A DNA stretch of 64,000 nt, from assembly GCA_016286555.1 (NCBI GenBank), contig JAEETA010000005.1:49502-113501 (forward strand), written 5' to 3'. The stretch is from Lachnospiraceae bacterium (GTDB lineage Bacteria > Bacillota > Clostridia > Lachnospirales > Lachnospiraceae). The translations under genes and the position numbers were made by a program. Under the pieces are notes generated by a model. That model saw only the letters and a list, made by a program, of their open reading frames with translations. It was not told the DNA's origin and did no database searches. Position 1 is the first letter of the stretch; each line of letters starts with the position of its first letter. This document shows, in pieces, positions 17,242 through 25,414 of the stretch.

Positions 17242-17714
17242 GCCTGCCCGGAGATATCACCTTTCGCTGGGCTTCCCGGGAGGAATGGCGGCCGGCCATG
17301 AGCCTGGTGTGGAAGAGCTTTATGGCTTCCGAGGGGAAAGAATACACCCCTGAGGGCGTGCGTCATTTCTTTGAATTTATTACGGACGACGATATCCATA
17401 CCGCCTTTTTGAACGGGGGATATCAGGTGATGCTGGCCATGGAAGGCGGGCAGATGGTGGGCGTGGGTACGCTGCGCAGCGGCAATCGCCTTTCCCTGCT
17501 CTTTGTGGAGGAGGGGCACCAGAACCGGGGCATCGGCAGAGCGCTGCTGGACAGACTCTGTGCGTACCTCCGGGAAGAAGCGGGAGAGCGGAGCATGACG
17601 GTGACTGCAGCCCCCGCAGCAGTGAATTTTTACAGAAAGTGCGGATTTCTGGCCACTTCGGCACAGCAGGACCATGCAGGGATCCTGGTGGTTCCTATGG
17701 AGCGAAGGTTGTAG
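17220..17714 (+). CDS. GNAT family N-acetyltransferase
   Basis: This 164-residue protein has the GNAT acetyl-CoA site LSLLFVEEGHQNRGIGRALL (motif A, with the RGIGRAL pyrophosphate loop near 98-104) and a C-terminal motif B, AVNFYRKCGF. It transfers an acetyl group from acetyl-CoA to an unidentified amine. Its start lies inside the hydrolase gene, with AGAGG upstream at somewhat long spacing, so it is probably translated by coupling. Confidence 0.88.
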   Translation: MDHEQGVSLPGDITFRWASREEWRPAMSLVWKSFMASEGKEYTPEGVRHFFEFITDDDIHTAFLNGGYQVMLAMEGGQMVGVGTLRSGNRLSLLFVEEGHQNRGIGRALLDRLCAYLREEAGERSMTVTAAPAAVNFYRKCGFLATSAQQDHAGILVVPMERRL

Positions 17715-17783
17715 GAAATCCCACACCGGTTTGCCGGGCGACGGTTGTACGTCCCGCGTGAACCGCGAGGTATGGAGGATAAT

Positions 17784-18491
17784 ATGAAGTTTCTGAGTAT
17801 TGACAGTCCCCTGATGGTCTTTCTGGGGAAGGTGGCGGATCTGATGTGGGTCAACATCCTGACGATCCTGTGCTGTATCCCGGTGATCACCGGCGGCGCC
17901 GCCTTTACCGCAATGCACTATGTGTGTCTGAAGATCGTGCGGGACGAGGAGTGTTATATCACCAAGGATTATTTCAAATCCTTTAAGCAGAATTTCCGTC
18001 AGGCTACCGTGATCTGGCTGATCATGCTGGCACTGTTTGCCGTTTACGGTGCGGATTTTTACCTCATCTACACGAAGGCCGTGGAGTTTCCCACCTGGAT
18101 GAACAGCCTGTTCCTGGGCGTGGTGATCCTGACTTTCCTGGTGATCATCATGGTGTTCCCGGTGCTGGCGAAGTTTGATGATTCGCTGAAGCAGATCCTG
18201 AAGATCTCAGCTCTGGCGGCGGTGGCGCAGCTTCCCAAGACGGTCCTGTCCCTGATCGTCATCGTGGCTCCTTTTGTGCTGGGCATCTATATCTATCAGA
18301 TCATTCCCGTGGTGATCCTGCTGGGACTGGCGGTGCCCGCTTTTGTGTGCGCCCTCATGTACAACAAGCTGTTCCTGAAGATCGAGGAGCGGCACGCGGA
18401 GACAAACCCCGCACCCGAGGAAGAGCCCGAGGATGATGGGGTGCGGATCTTCAGCGATGCGCCCATTCTGCCCCCGGATGAGAAGGAGTAA
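17784..18491 (+). CDS. YesL family membrane protein (DUF624)
   Basis: This protein of about 235 residues has five to six hydrophobic segments. It opens with SPLMVFLGKVADLMWVNIL and CCIPVITGGAAFTAMHY, the N-terminal hallmark of YesL/DUF624 proteins. These are often found beside carbohydrate ABC transporters and sensor kinases in Bacillota; their function is unknown. The ATG at 17784 is preferred over 17772 and 17745 because GGAGG lies 5 bases upstream. The C-terminal tail is cytoplasmic and strongly acidic (APEEEPEDDGV). Confidence 0.85.
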   Translation: MKFLSIDSPLMVFLGKVADLMWVNILTILCCIPVITGGAAFTAMHYVCLKIVRDEECYITKDYFKSFKQNFRQATVIWLIMLALFAVYGADFYLIYTKAVEFPTWMNSLFLGVVILTFLVIIMVFPVLAKFDDSLKQILKISALAAVAQLPKTVLSLIVIVAPFVLGIYIYQIIPVVILLGLAVPAFVCALMYNKLFLKIEERHAETNPAPEEEPEDDGVRIFSDAPILPPDEKE

Positions 18492-18507
18492 TTCCTTGCA
18501 GTCTTTC

Positions 18508-18536
18508 TTGCATTCCGACGGAGAATGTTAGATAAT
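18508..18536 (+). promoter_or_regulatory. Promoter of the diguanylate cyclase gene
   Basis: TTGCAT (18508-18513) and GATAAT (18531-18536) are separated by 17 bases, about 50 bases before the start codon. Confidence 0.6.
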
Positions 18537-18589
18537 AGAATAGTAAATTTTTTCGAAATTTTCTGTGAAAATCCCCTTTGGAGTAAGTC

Positions 18590-20101
18590 ATGAAAGAGAT
18601 GAAGCTGACACAGAAAAATCTGTTCCTGTATGGTGGTATGATCCTGGCGGCCCTTGCGGTGACCGCCAGCATTATTGTGTCTTTCCGCACGGAAACCAGT
18701 CTGCGCCAGGTGGAGGAACTCATCGGGCAGCAGGTAGAAATGACCATGTCCTATCAGACGGGTCAGATGGACAACGAGATGCAGAAACTCTCCGTAGCAG
18801 GTGCTACCGCCGCAGCTACATTATCCGATGCGGAGAAAGTCGACGACGACGCGATCCGCATCACCCTCGGCAATATCAAATCCTTCACCGGTGCTTACCT
18901 TTTAATGTATGCTTCGACTGACGGTAAGGCGGTGGATCAGAGCGGTAATGAGATCGACCTGTCCACCTTCAGCTATGTAAACGAACTGAACAAGACCGAG
19001 GCTCGTTTTGTCTATCTGGACAATGACGGTATCAATAATCATTCCGCATTCGCGTTTTTCGCCCCCATCCTTAACGGCGAGGAGCTCAAAGGACAGCTGA
19101 TCCTGTTCCTGAATCCCGAGCAGCTGGCCAGAGTGAATCGCACTTCCGATTACGCCAACTCCTATTTCTATCTGGTGGCGGACGAACATCAGAACATTCT
19201 GTTCAACGGCGGCTCTCTCTCCGATTCCCAGATCCTGGATTTCAATTTCTTTGACAACGGTTCCAGACTGGCTACCACTTCTTACAGCTGGGCGAACTTC
19301 ACCAGAAGCGTCAAGAGCGGTACTCAGACCACGGTCAGCGTGAAGACCGACAGAGCTACCTACCATGTATTTGCACAGCCTCTTTCCACTGCAGGCTGGA
19401 CCCTGATCCTGGGAGTTCCTCAGAAATACGTCGATACCAAGATCGCCTTCATGCAGGAGCCCTACCGTGCCATGAAGATCGAACTGATCATCATTTTTGC
19501 CAGCGCTCTGATCCTCTATGTGGTGGTCTACATCATCGCCGCAAAGCAGAGCAAGCGTCACAACAAGAACCTGGAAGACAAGGCGGATACCGATCAGCTC
19601 ACGGGCCTGACCAACAAGCTGGCCACCGAGCGCCAGATCAAGGAATACATCGAATCCAAACCCTCCGGCCGCGGCGTGCTGGTGCTGGTGGATGTGGATA
19701 ATTTCAAAAAGATCAACGATACCATGGGCCATGCCTTCGGCGACGAAGTACTGCGACAGCTGGGCCTGCGTCTCCGGAATCTCTACCGCGTCTCCGACGT
19801 GGTGGGCAGAGTCGGCGGCGACGAGTTCATGGTCTTCCTGAAGGATGTGCAGGATCCCGCCGTCATGAAGCGGGAGGCCAACAAGATCATCACCTTCTTC
19901 GCCGGCTTCGAAGTGGGCGAGTATGTGAAGTATTCCGTTACCGGATCTCTGGGCGCAGCCATCTACGGTCAGGATGCCCGGACCTTTGAGGATCTGTACA
20001 AGCGCGCGGACGAGGCGCTGTACAAGTCCAAGAGAAACGGCAAGAATCAGCTTCATTTCTACGATGAGCTGAATGGACAAAATGACGAAGAAAAGAAATA
20101 A
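18590..20101 (+). CDS. Membrane-bound diguanylate cyclase with extracellular sensor domain
   Basis: This 503-residue protein synthesises cyclic-di-GMP. A transmembrane helix at about 11-31 precedes an extracytoplasmic sensor of about 260 residues, Cache-like by layout. A second helix follows (ELIIIFASALILYVVVYI, about 298-317), then a GGDEF domain. The catalytic GGDEF is intact at 409-413. The product-inhibition I-site RxxD is present at Arg400-Asp403, with the standard five-residue spacing. DxxG-type substrate contacts are seen in DVDNFKKINDTMGHAFGDE. GGAG precedes the ATG. It is probably an extracellular-signal-responsive, feedback-inhibited cyclase. Confidence 0.93.
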   Translation: MKEMKLTQKNLFLYGGMILAALAVTASIIVSFRTETSLRQVEELIGQQVEMTMSYQTGQMDNEMQKLSVAGATAAATLSDAEKVDDDAIRITLGNIKSFTGAYLLMYASTDGKAVDQSGNEIDLSTFSYVNELNKTEARFVYLDNDGINNHSAFAFFAPILNGEELKGQLILFLNPEQLARVNRTSDYANSYFYLVADEHQNILFNGGSLSDSQILDFNFFDNGSRLATTSYSWANFTRSVKSGTQTTVSVKTDRATYHVFAQPLSTAGWTLILGVPQKYVDTKIAFMQEPYRAMKIELIIIFASALILYVVVYIIAAKQSKRHNKNLEDKADTDQLTGLTNKLATERQIKEYIESKPSGRGVLVLVDVDNFKKINDTMGHAFGDEVLRQLGLRLRNLYRVSDVVGRVGGDEFMVFLKDVQDPAVMKREANKIITFFAGFEVGEYVKYSVTGSLGAAIYGQDARTFEDLYKRADEALYKSKRNGKNQLHFYDELNGQNDEEKK

Positions 20102-20218
20102 TCTTTGTGTATTTGTGGTATGTCCATCCTCGAAGTGTCGCGTTATACTTGCACAGTAAGGGCGTTTTCGGCCCTGTATGTATGAAAAGAGAACATTCTC
20201 GAAAGGAGTAACAAAAGT

Positions 20219-21331
20219 ATGGCAAGTTTGTCTTTGAAGAACATCTGCAAGGTGTATCCCAACGGCTTCGAAGCTGTTAAGGATTTCAACCTTGAGATCA
20301 AGGATCAGGAGTTCATCATCTTCGTCGGTCCTTCCGGATGCGGTAAGTCTACTACCCTCCGTATGATCGCTGGTCTGGAGGATATCTCCTCCGGTGAGCT
20401 GAAGATCGGTGATAAGGTTATGAACGACGTGGAGCCGAAGGACCGCGATATCGCCATGGTCTTCCAGAACTACGCTCTGTATCCTCATATGTCCGTGTAT
20501 GATAACATGGCATTCGGTCTGAAGCTGAGAAAGGTTCCCAAGGACAAGATCGATAAGATGGTTAAGGAAGCAGCTAAGATCCTGGATCTGACCGCACTCC
20601 TTGATCGTAAGCCCAAGGCTCTGTCCGGTGGTCAGAGACAGCGTGTTGCAATGGGACGTGCAATCGTCCGTGAGCCTAAGGTATTCCTGATGGACGAGCC
20701 TCTGTCCAACCTGGATGCAAAGCTTCGTGTTCAGATGAGAATCGAGATCGCTAAGCTGCACCAGAGACTGGGCACCACCATCATCTACGTCACCCACGAC
20801 CAGACCGAGGCTATGACCCTGGGCGATCGTATCGTCGTTATGAAGGACGGTGTCATCCAGCAGGTTGACTCTCCTCAGAATCTGTATGACAAGCCCCAGA
20901 ACCTGTTCGTTGCAGGATTCATGGGATCCCCTCAGATGAACTTCCTGGATGCAACCGTTCGCGTTGAGAATGGCGTTGCTAACCTGGAGATCGCAGGCCA
21001 CAGCATTCCTCTGCCTCCCGCAAAGTCCAAGAAGCTGATCGAGGGTGGTTATGACGGAAAGGTTGTCACCTTCGGTATCCGTCCTGAGGACGTTTACGAT
21101 TCCGAGATGTACATCGAGACCTCTCCCGCAAGCGTATTCGAGTCCACCGTTAAGGTGTACGAGCTTATGGGTGCCGAAGTATTCCTGTACTTCGATCTTG
21201 AGGAGTTCCCGATCACTGCAAGAGTCGATCCTCGTACGACCGCAAGACCCGGCGACAACATCAAGTTCGCTATCGACATCGAGAAGATCCACGTGTTCGA
21301 TAAGGAGACCGAGGTTGTCATCACCAACTAG
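20219..21331 (+). CDS. Sugar ABC transporter ATPase, MsmX/UgpC/MalK type, stand-alone
   Basis: This 370-residue ATPase energises carbohydrate import. Walker A GPSGCGKST is at 37-45, the Q-loop in VFQNYALYPH, the signature LSGGQRQR at 135-142, and Walker B VFLMDEP at about 155-161. The C-terminal regulatory TOBE/OB domain follows (about 235-370), as in MalK. No permease or binding protein is adjacent, the situation of Bacillus MsmX, which serves several sugar transporters. A possible -10 TATACT lies at 20144-20149 with a weak -35. Preferred codons resemble those of the sugar-binding lipoprotein at 38799, suggesting high expression. Confidence 0.93.
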   Translation: MASLSLKNICKVYPNGFEAVKDFNLEIKDQEFIIFVGPSGCGKSTTLRMIAGLEDISSGELKIGDKVMNDVEPKDRDIAMVFQNYALYPHMSVYDNMAFGLKLRKVPKDKIDKMVKEAAKILDLTALLDRKPKALSGGQRQRVAMGRAIVREPKVFLMDEPLSNLDAKLRVQMRIEIAKLHQRLGTTIIYVTHDQTEAMTLGDRIVVMKDGVIQQVDSPQNLYDKPQNLFVAGFMGSPQMNFLDATVRVENGVANLEIAGHSIPLPPAKSKKLIEGGYDGKVVTFGIRPEDVYDSEMYIETSPASVFESTVKVYELMGAEVFLYFDLEEFPITARVDPRTTARPGDNIKFAIDIEKIHVFDKETEVVITN

Positions 21332-21344
21332 TAAGAATGTAAAG

Positions 21345-21376
21345 GGTCCCGGGTATTTTCCCGGGACCTTTTTTTC
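21345..21376 (+). terminator. Terminator of the MsmX-type gene
   Basis: GGTCCCGGG and CCCGGGACC form a perfect 9-bp stem around TATTTT, followed by seven T residues. Confidence 0.95.
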
Positions 21377-21409
21377 TACTTTTTTACTTTATTATCGGAG
21401 GAACCTCAT

Positions 21410-22495
21410 TTGATCACTAATCAGATGATTCAGAATTGTATCGATGAGTGGAGTGCTGTCAGCAAGACCGTGCTCTGTGTCTATGAGCTGAACGGACGGA
21501 TGCTTGTGAACTCCGGCGCGGAGCCGGATCGTAAGATACTGGATGATTTTCTGGAATCCGGCGCTGACACCCAGACGGCGGGAGACTGGATCTTCCTGCG
21601 GATCCTGGATGACGGAGATCCTGTGTATGTGCTGGCTGCCCAGGGCGCCTATGATACGCTGTATATGACCGCACGGATGGTGGGGACTTCCCTGAAGGCC
21701 CTGAGCCGTGCCTACAGAGAGCGTGTGGATAAGGACAATTTCTACCAGAACCTGATCCTGGACAATATGCTCCTGGTGGATGTGTACAACCGCGCTAAGA
21801 AGCTGCGGATCGAGAATGTCCAGAATCGTCTGGTCTACCTCATCGAGGTGAAGGGAAGCCAGGACACCTTCGCAAGAGAGCTTCTGAAGGGAATGTTCGC
21901 ACCCCAGAACGGGGACGCCATCACCTCAGTGGACGAAGATCACATCATCCTGATCAAGACCATGAAGGAGAATCCCACGGAAGAGGAGAAGCAGGAGGTT
22001 GCTGACACCATTGTCAGTCTGCTGAACACCGAGGCGATGCTGAAGGTGCATGTTTCCTACGGCTCCGTGGTGGGCGAGCTGAAGGATGTGTCGAAGTCCT
22101 TCAAGGAAGCTTCCGTTGCCATGGAGGTGGGACGGATCTTCTATGCGCAGCGCGAGGTGATCTCCTTTGCCTCTCTGGGCATCGGCAGACTGATCTATCA
22201 GCTACCCAAGAGCCTCTGCGAGATCTTCATTCAGGAGATCTTCGGCGGTGAGATCCCGGATCTGGACGAGGAGACCCTGAATACCCTGGACCGTTTCTTC
22301 GAAAATAACCTGAATGTGTCCGAGACGGCCCGCCAGCTCTTCGTACACCGCAACACCCTCATGTACCGTATTGAGAAAATACAAAAGAGCACCGGTCTGG
22401 ACCTGCGGTCCTTCGACGATGCTCTGACATTTAAGATCGCTCTGATGGTGGAGGCTTACCTGGAGTATCTGGAGGCGACGGATTCAAGGCTTTAA
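21410..22495 (+). CDS. PucR/CdaR-type transcriptional regulator
   Basis: This 361-residue protein has a C-terminal PucR-type helix-turn-helix, NNLNVSETARQLFVHRNTLMYRIEKIQ, followed by DLRSFDDALTFKIAL, the hallmark of the PucR/CdaR (sugar diacid, purine) family. The N-terminal 280 residues are a sensory region with no recognised motif. The start is a TTG at 21410 with GGAGG 8 bases upstream; the next in-frame ATG at 21425 is too far from that site. It directly follows the MsmX-type gene, so control of sugar uptake is possible but unproven. Confidence 0.88.
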   Translation: MITNQMIQNCIDEWSAVSKTVLCVYELNGRMLVNSGAEPDRKILDDFLESGADTQTAGDWIFLRILDDGDPVYVLAAQGAYDTLYMTARMVGTSLKALSRAYRERVDKDNFYQNLILDNMLLVDVYNRAKKLRIENVQNRLVYLIEVKGSQDTFARELLKGMFAPQNGDAITSVDEDHIILIKTMKENPTEEEKQEVADTIVSLLNTEAMLKVHVSYGSVVGELKDVSKSFKEASVAMEVGRIFYAQREVISFASLGIGRLIYQLPKSLCEIFIQEIFGGEIPDLDEETLNTLDRFFENNLNVSETARQLFVHRNTLMYRIEKIQKSTGLDLRSFDDALTFKIALMVEAYLEYLEATDSRL

Positions 22496-23404
22496 GATGC
22501 CGGTGCCGTCAAAGGCGGGGATGAAACTGTCGGAGACAGTGCCCCCCTCCTGGAAAAAGCCACATTCGATCCCCAGGGCTTCCGCAAAATGAAGTACTCG
22601 GCGGTACTCTTCCTCCGAGACGGAGCGTTCCAGCTCCTCCATACCGGGGAAAGAACCCATGGGAGTATATTGATTCATAATGCTGATATAGATCCTGCTG
22701 CTGAATTCCTCGTGAAGACGGCGCAGGATCTTTTTGCTGTCCTTTGTCTGCCCCGGAAGAATGAGATGGCGGACGATGATGCCTTTCCGCAGAAGGCCGT
22801 TTTCATCAAATTCCGGATCTCCCGTCTGGCGCAGCATTTCCCGGATGGCGTCCATAGCGGTCTCGAAATAGTCAGGTGCTGCGGAGTATTTTTTGGAAAG
22901 CTCCGTAGAGAAGTATTTGAGATCCGGCAGATAGATATCCACCAGTCCTTCCAGGAGCCGTAAGGATTCCGACAGCTCGTAGGAGGAGGTGTTGTAGACC
23001 ACGGGAATATGGAGGCCGGGCTTTGCAATCTCTAAGGCCAGGGCAATCTGCGGCAGGAAATGGGTGCCGGTGACCAGGTTGATGTTGTGGGCCCCTTTTT
23101 CCTGCAGTTCCAGAAAGATCTCGGAAAGACGCCGGGGTGAAATGGAAAAGCCGGTCTTCCCCAGAGCAATGTCCCGGTTCTGACAAAAGACGCAGCGAAG
23201 GTTGCACCCCGAGAAAAAGACGGTGCCGGAGCCTCTGGTGCCGGAAAGAACCGGCTCTTCCCAAAGGTGGAGTCCTGCCCTGGCACAGCGGATCTCGGCA
23301 CTTTCTCCGCAAAAGCCGGGACGTCCCTCCGCACGGTTTGCACCGCATTTGCGAGGACAGAGTGTGCAGTTTTCCATGAGAGATCGCAGTGTTTCTTCGT
23401 TCAT
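22484..23404 (-). CDS. Radical SAM activase-like protein, PflA/PflX family
   Basis: This 306-residue protein has the radical SAM cluster motif CNLRCVFC (Cys67, Cys71, Cys74), which binds a 4Fe-4S cluster and S-adenosylmethionine. A Cys-rich N-terminal segment, CTLCPRKC plus FCGE, is typical of the PflX subgroup of putative pyruvate formate-lyase-activating enzymes. No glycyl-radical enzyme is adjacent, so the target is unknown. Its 3' end overlaps the convergent PucR-type gene by 12 bases. Confidence 0.85.
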   Translation of the reverse strand: MNEETLRSLMENCTLCPRKCGANRAEGRPGFCGESAEIRCARAGLHLWEEPVLSGTRGSGTVFFSGCNLRCVFCQNRDIALGKTGFSISPRRLSEIFLELQEKGAHNINLVTGTHFLPQIALALEIAKPGLHIPVVYNTSSYELSESLRLLEGLVDIYLPDLKYFSTELSKKYSAAPDYFETAMDAIREMLRQTGDPEFDENGLLRKGIIVRHLILPGQTKDSKKILRRLHEEFSSRIYISIMNQYTPMGSFPGMEELERSVSEEEYRRVLHFAEALGIECGFFQEGGTVSDSFIPAFDGTGILKP

Positions 23405-23491
23405 GATGACTCCGTCTGGTATGTCCGGACAGCCGTACGCATGGCCGGGGGCTGCGGAAGGATCGGCAGGAGATGCCGCTTCTCTTGAAAA

Positions 23492-23514
23492 GAAAAACGC
23501 CCGACAGGCGGGCG
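23492..23514 (-). terminator. Terminator of the SRP RNA gene
   Basis: On the minus strand CGCCCG and CGGGCG pair around CCTGT, followed by five T residues. Confidence 0.9.
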
Positions 23515-23683
23515 CGTTGCTTCATGGGTGTCATGCATCGCCGGGTTCTGAGCTCCACCCAGCACCCTTACGGCACATGGAGTGACTGCTTAGTGCTGCT
23601 ATGTTCCCATCCTGACACGGTTCACAGGCTCGCATCGCGTAAGACCGGACTTCAACGCCCAGGATATCCCGACGACACACGAC
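23515..23683 (-). ncRNA. ffs: Signal recognition particle RNA
   Basis: On the minus strand the segment at about 23595-23616 reads GTCAGGATGGGAACATAGC, the SRP helix-8 core with a GGAA tetraloop and the asymmetric CAGG/AGCAG loop that binds Ffh. GTGAACC precedes it and ACTAAG follows it, as in Gram-positive SRP RNAs. The ends GTGTCGTCGGG and CCCGGCGATGCATGACAC can pair. The 5' end is set from the promoter spacing and the 3' end from the terminator, giving about 165-170 bases. This is longer than the E. coli 4.5S form and shorter than the Bacillus form. The RNA directs membrane and secreted proteins to the translocon. Confidence 0.88.
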
Positions 23684-23689
23684 TAGGTA

Positions 23690-23718
23690 AGTTTATAGGT
23701 TTTCCGCAAAAAAGTCAA
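23690..23718 (-). promoter_or_regulatory. Promoter of the SRP RNA gene
   Basis: On the minus strand TTGACT (23713-23718) and TAAACT (23690-23695) are separated by 17 bases, placing the RNA start near 23683. Confidence 0.8.
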
Positions 23719-23779
23719 ATATCGCATGACCGTTTTCAGAGTGCATCGAGAGACGTGGATACATGAATACAAAAAGTGG

Positions 23780-23808
23780 TTGCATTTTTCGGAGTACCTA
23801 TATATAAT
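23780..23808 (+). promoter_or_regulatory. Strong promoter with no gene downstream
   Basis: TTGCAT (23780-23785), a 17-base spacer and a perfect TATAAT (23803-23808). The predicted start near 23815 is only about 6 bases before a strong terminator, so the transcript would be about 40 bases. Confidence 0.75.
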
Positions 23809-23820
23809 GGTCACAACAGC

Positions 23821-23856
23821 AAAGGCGCTGGTACCGAAGGGTACCTGCGCCTTTTT
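23821..23856 (+). terminator. Orphan intrinsic terminator directly after a promoter
   Basis: AAAGGCGC-T-GGTACC pairs with GGTACC-T-GCGCCTTT around GAAG and runs into TTTTT. No plus-strand gene ends upstream of it: the SRP RNA lies on the opposite strand and points away. It can therefore only terminate transcripts from the promoter at 23780. Confidence 0.85.
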
Positions 23857-23940
23857 CCGTATAGCCGGCCCCTTGTCCGTGCTACCGGAACAATCATTCG
23901 GCCCTGCGATGCTGCGACCATCGCAAGTGGGTCACAAATT

Positions 23941-24098
23941 CCCCCGGGTGTCATCCACCACCCGGGGCATTTTGTATGCACAGGAAGTTCGAAGAACTTC
24001 CTGTGCATACAAAATGCCGTTTATGCGTCTCGCGCGGAACGGTGGATTGTCACTTCGTGACACCGCGCTCGCGCGAAGCGTATCGCCAAGCGATACGC
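23941..24098. repeat. Cluster of four perfect hairpins, including one with a 24-bp stem
   Basis: Hairpin 1 pairs CCCCGGGTG (23942-23950) with 23959-23967. Hairpin 2 has perfect 24-base arms, 23967-23990 and 23994-24017, around a GAA loop. Hairpin 3 pairs GTCAC (24049-24053) with GTGAC (24057-24061), with flanking GC-rich complementarity. Hairpin 4 pairs GCGTATCG (24078-24085) with CGATACGC (24091-24098). No gene is seen here. It has the look of an intergenic palindromic repeat element. Confidence 0.75.
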
Positions 24099-24102
24099 CA
24101 TT

Positions 24103-24131
24103 TTGTACAATTTTATATATCGTGATAAAAT
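24103..24131 (+). promoter_or_regulatory. Promoter of the aminotransferase gene
   Basis: TTGTAC (24103-24108) and TAAAAT (24126-24131) are separated by 17 bases. Confidence 0.7.
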
Positions 24132-24162
24132 GGGAAAAGCGACGAAATACGGAGGAAACGCT

Positions 24163-25347
24163 ATGTTGGTAGAAAGCTACAGAGAGATGCTTGGGAAAAA
24201 ATCCGTGATCCGGGAGCTGTCGGAATTTGCCACGGCCCGCGGGAAAGAGATCGGGTATGAGAATGTCTTTGACTACAGCCTGGGAAATCCCAGCGTCCCC
24301 GTTCCGAAGCAGTTTACGGAGGAGATGATCCGGCTCATCAACGAGGATGACGGCACCCTCCACGGCTATTCCCCCAGCCTTACCCTTCCCGAGGTGCGGC
24401 AGGCAGTGGCGGAATCCCTGAAGAAGCGCTTCGGTCTTCCTTACGAAGCAGATCACATTTTCATGACCAGCGGCGCTGCAGGTGCCATCGCTCATGCGGT
24501 GCGTCTCATTGCGGCTGCGGGAGATGAGGTCTTGACCTTCGCTCCCTTTTTTCCCGAATATCACCCTTATGTGGACCTGACGGGAGCGGTGCTGAAGGTG
24601 GTACCTGCGGATACCGAGACCTTCCAGATCAATATGGATGCCTTCCGGAGCATGCTCTCGGAGCGCACGGCGGCTGTCCTCATCAATACCCCCAACAATC
24701 CTTCCGGCGTGGTGTATTCCGACGGGACACTGCAGGCTCTGGCAGACACCCTGCGGGAATTCTCCGCAAAATACGGTCATCCCATTTATCTGATTTCCGA
24801 CGAGCCCTACCGTGAAATCGTATTTGACGGACGGGAGCCTTCCTGCCCTTCCCGTTTTTATGACAACACCATCATGTGCTACTCCTTCTCCAAGTCCCTG
24901 TCCATCCCCGGAGAGCGCATCGGCTATGTGGCGGTGAATCCCGCCTGCGAGGACGCCAAAGTGCTGATCCAGATGTGCGGGCAGATCTCCCGCGGTATCG
25001 GGCACAACTGCCCCGCATCCATCATCCAGCGGGCCATCGTTCCCTGCCTGGACATCACTTCGGATCTCTCCGTCTATGAGCGAAACATGAACCTGATCTA
25101 CGATACCCTGCGGGACCTGGATGTGACGGTGGTTCGCCCCGGCGGCACCTTCTATATTTTCCCCAAGGCGCCGGAGGAGGATGCAGTGGCATTTTCCAAG
25201 AAGGCTCTGAATTATGACCTGGTCCTGGTGCCCGGAGACAGCTTCGGCGCTCCCGGATTTTTCCGGATGGCTTACTGCATCGACACGGAGAAGGTGGAGC
25301 GTTCCCTGCCCGTGCTGCGGAAATTCATCACGGAAACCTACCGCTGA
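24163..25347 (+). CDS. PLP-dependent class I/II aminotransferase
   Basis: This 394-residue fold-type I enzyme moves an amino group between an amino acid and a keto acid. The Schiff-base lysine is Lys244 in YSFSKSLSIPGERIGY. NTPNNPSGVVY supplies the Asn that contacts PLP, and ISDEPYREI contains the conserved Asp. The ATG at 24163 has GGAGG 7 bases upstream; the longer in-frame start at 24103 lies in the promoter. It resembles aspartate/aromatic aminotransferases, but substrate cannot be read from the sequence. The patatin-like gene follows after 67 bases and may be co-transcribed. Confidence 0.9.
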   Translation: MLVESYREMLGKKSVIRELSEFATARGKEIGYENVFDYSLGNPSVPVPKQFTEEMIRLINEDDGTLHGYSPSLTLPEVRQAVAESLKKRFGLPYEADHIFMTSGAAGAIAHAVRLIAAAGDEVLTFAPFFPEYHPYVDLTGAVLKVVPADTETFQINMDAFRSMLSERTAAVLINTPNNPSGVVYSDGTLQALADTLREFSAKYGHPIYLISDEPYREIVFDGREPSCPSRFYDNTIMCYSFSKSLSIPGERIGYVAVNPACEDAKVLIQMCGQISRGIGHNCPASIIQRAIVPCLDITSDLSVYERNMNLIYDTLRDLDVTVVRPGGTFYIFPKAPEEDAVAFSKKALNYDLVLVPGDSFGAPGFFRMAYCIDTEKVERSLPVLRKFITETYR

Positions 25348-25414
25348 GGGCATCTGCGGGAAAGCAAAGGAAAGAAAAAACAACCGGCCGTAATGGCGGA
25401 GGCGGAGGAGTAAT

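Noticed and set aside
18902..21292. Long minus-strand open frame opposite the diguanylate cyclase and MsmX-type ATPase
   Set aside because: It spans two unrelated plus-strand genes and their intergenic promoter, so it is a shadow.
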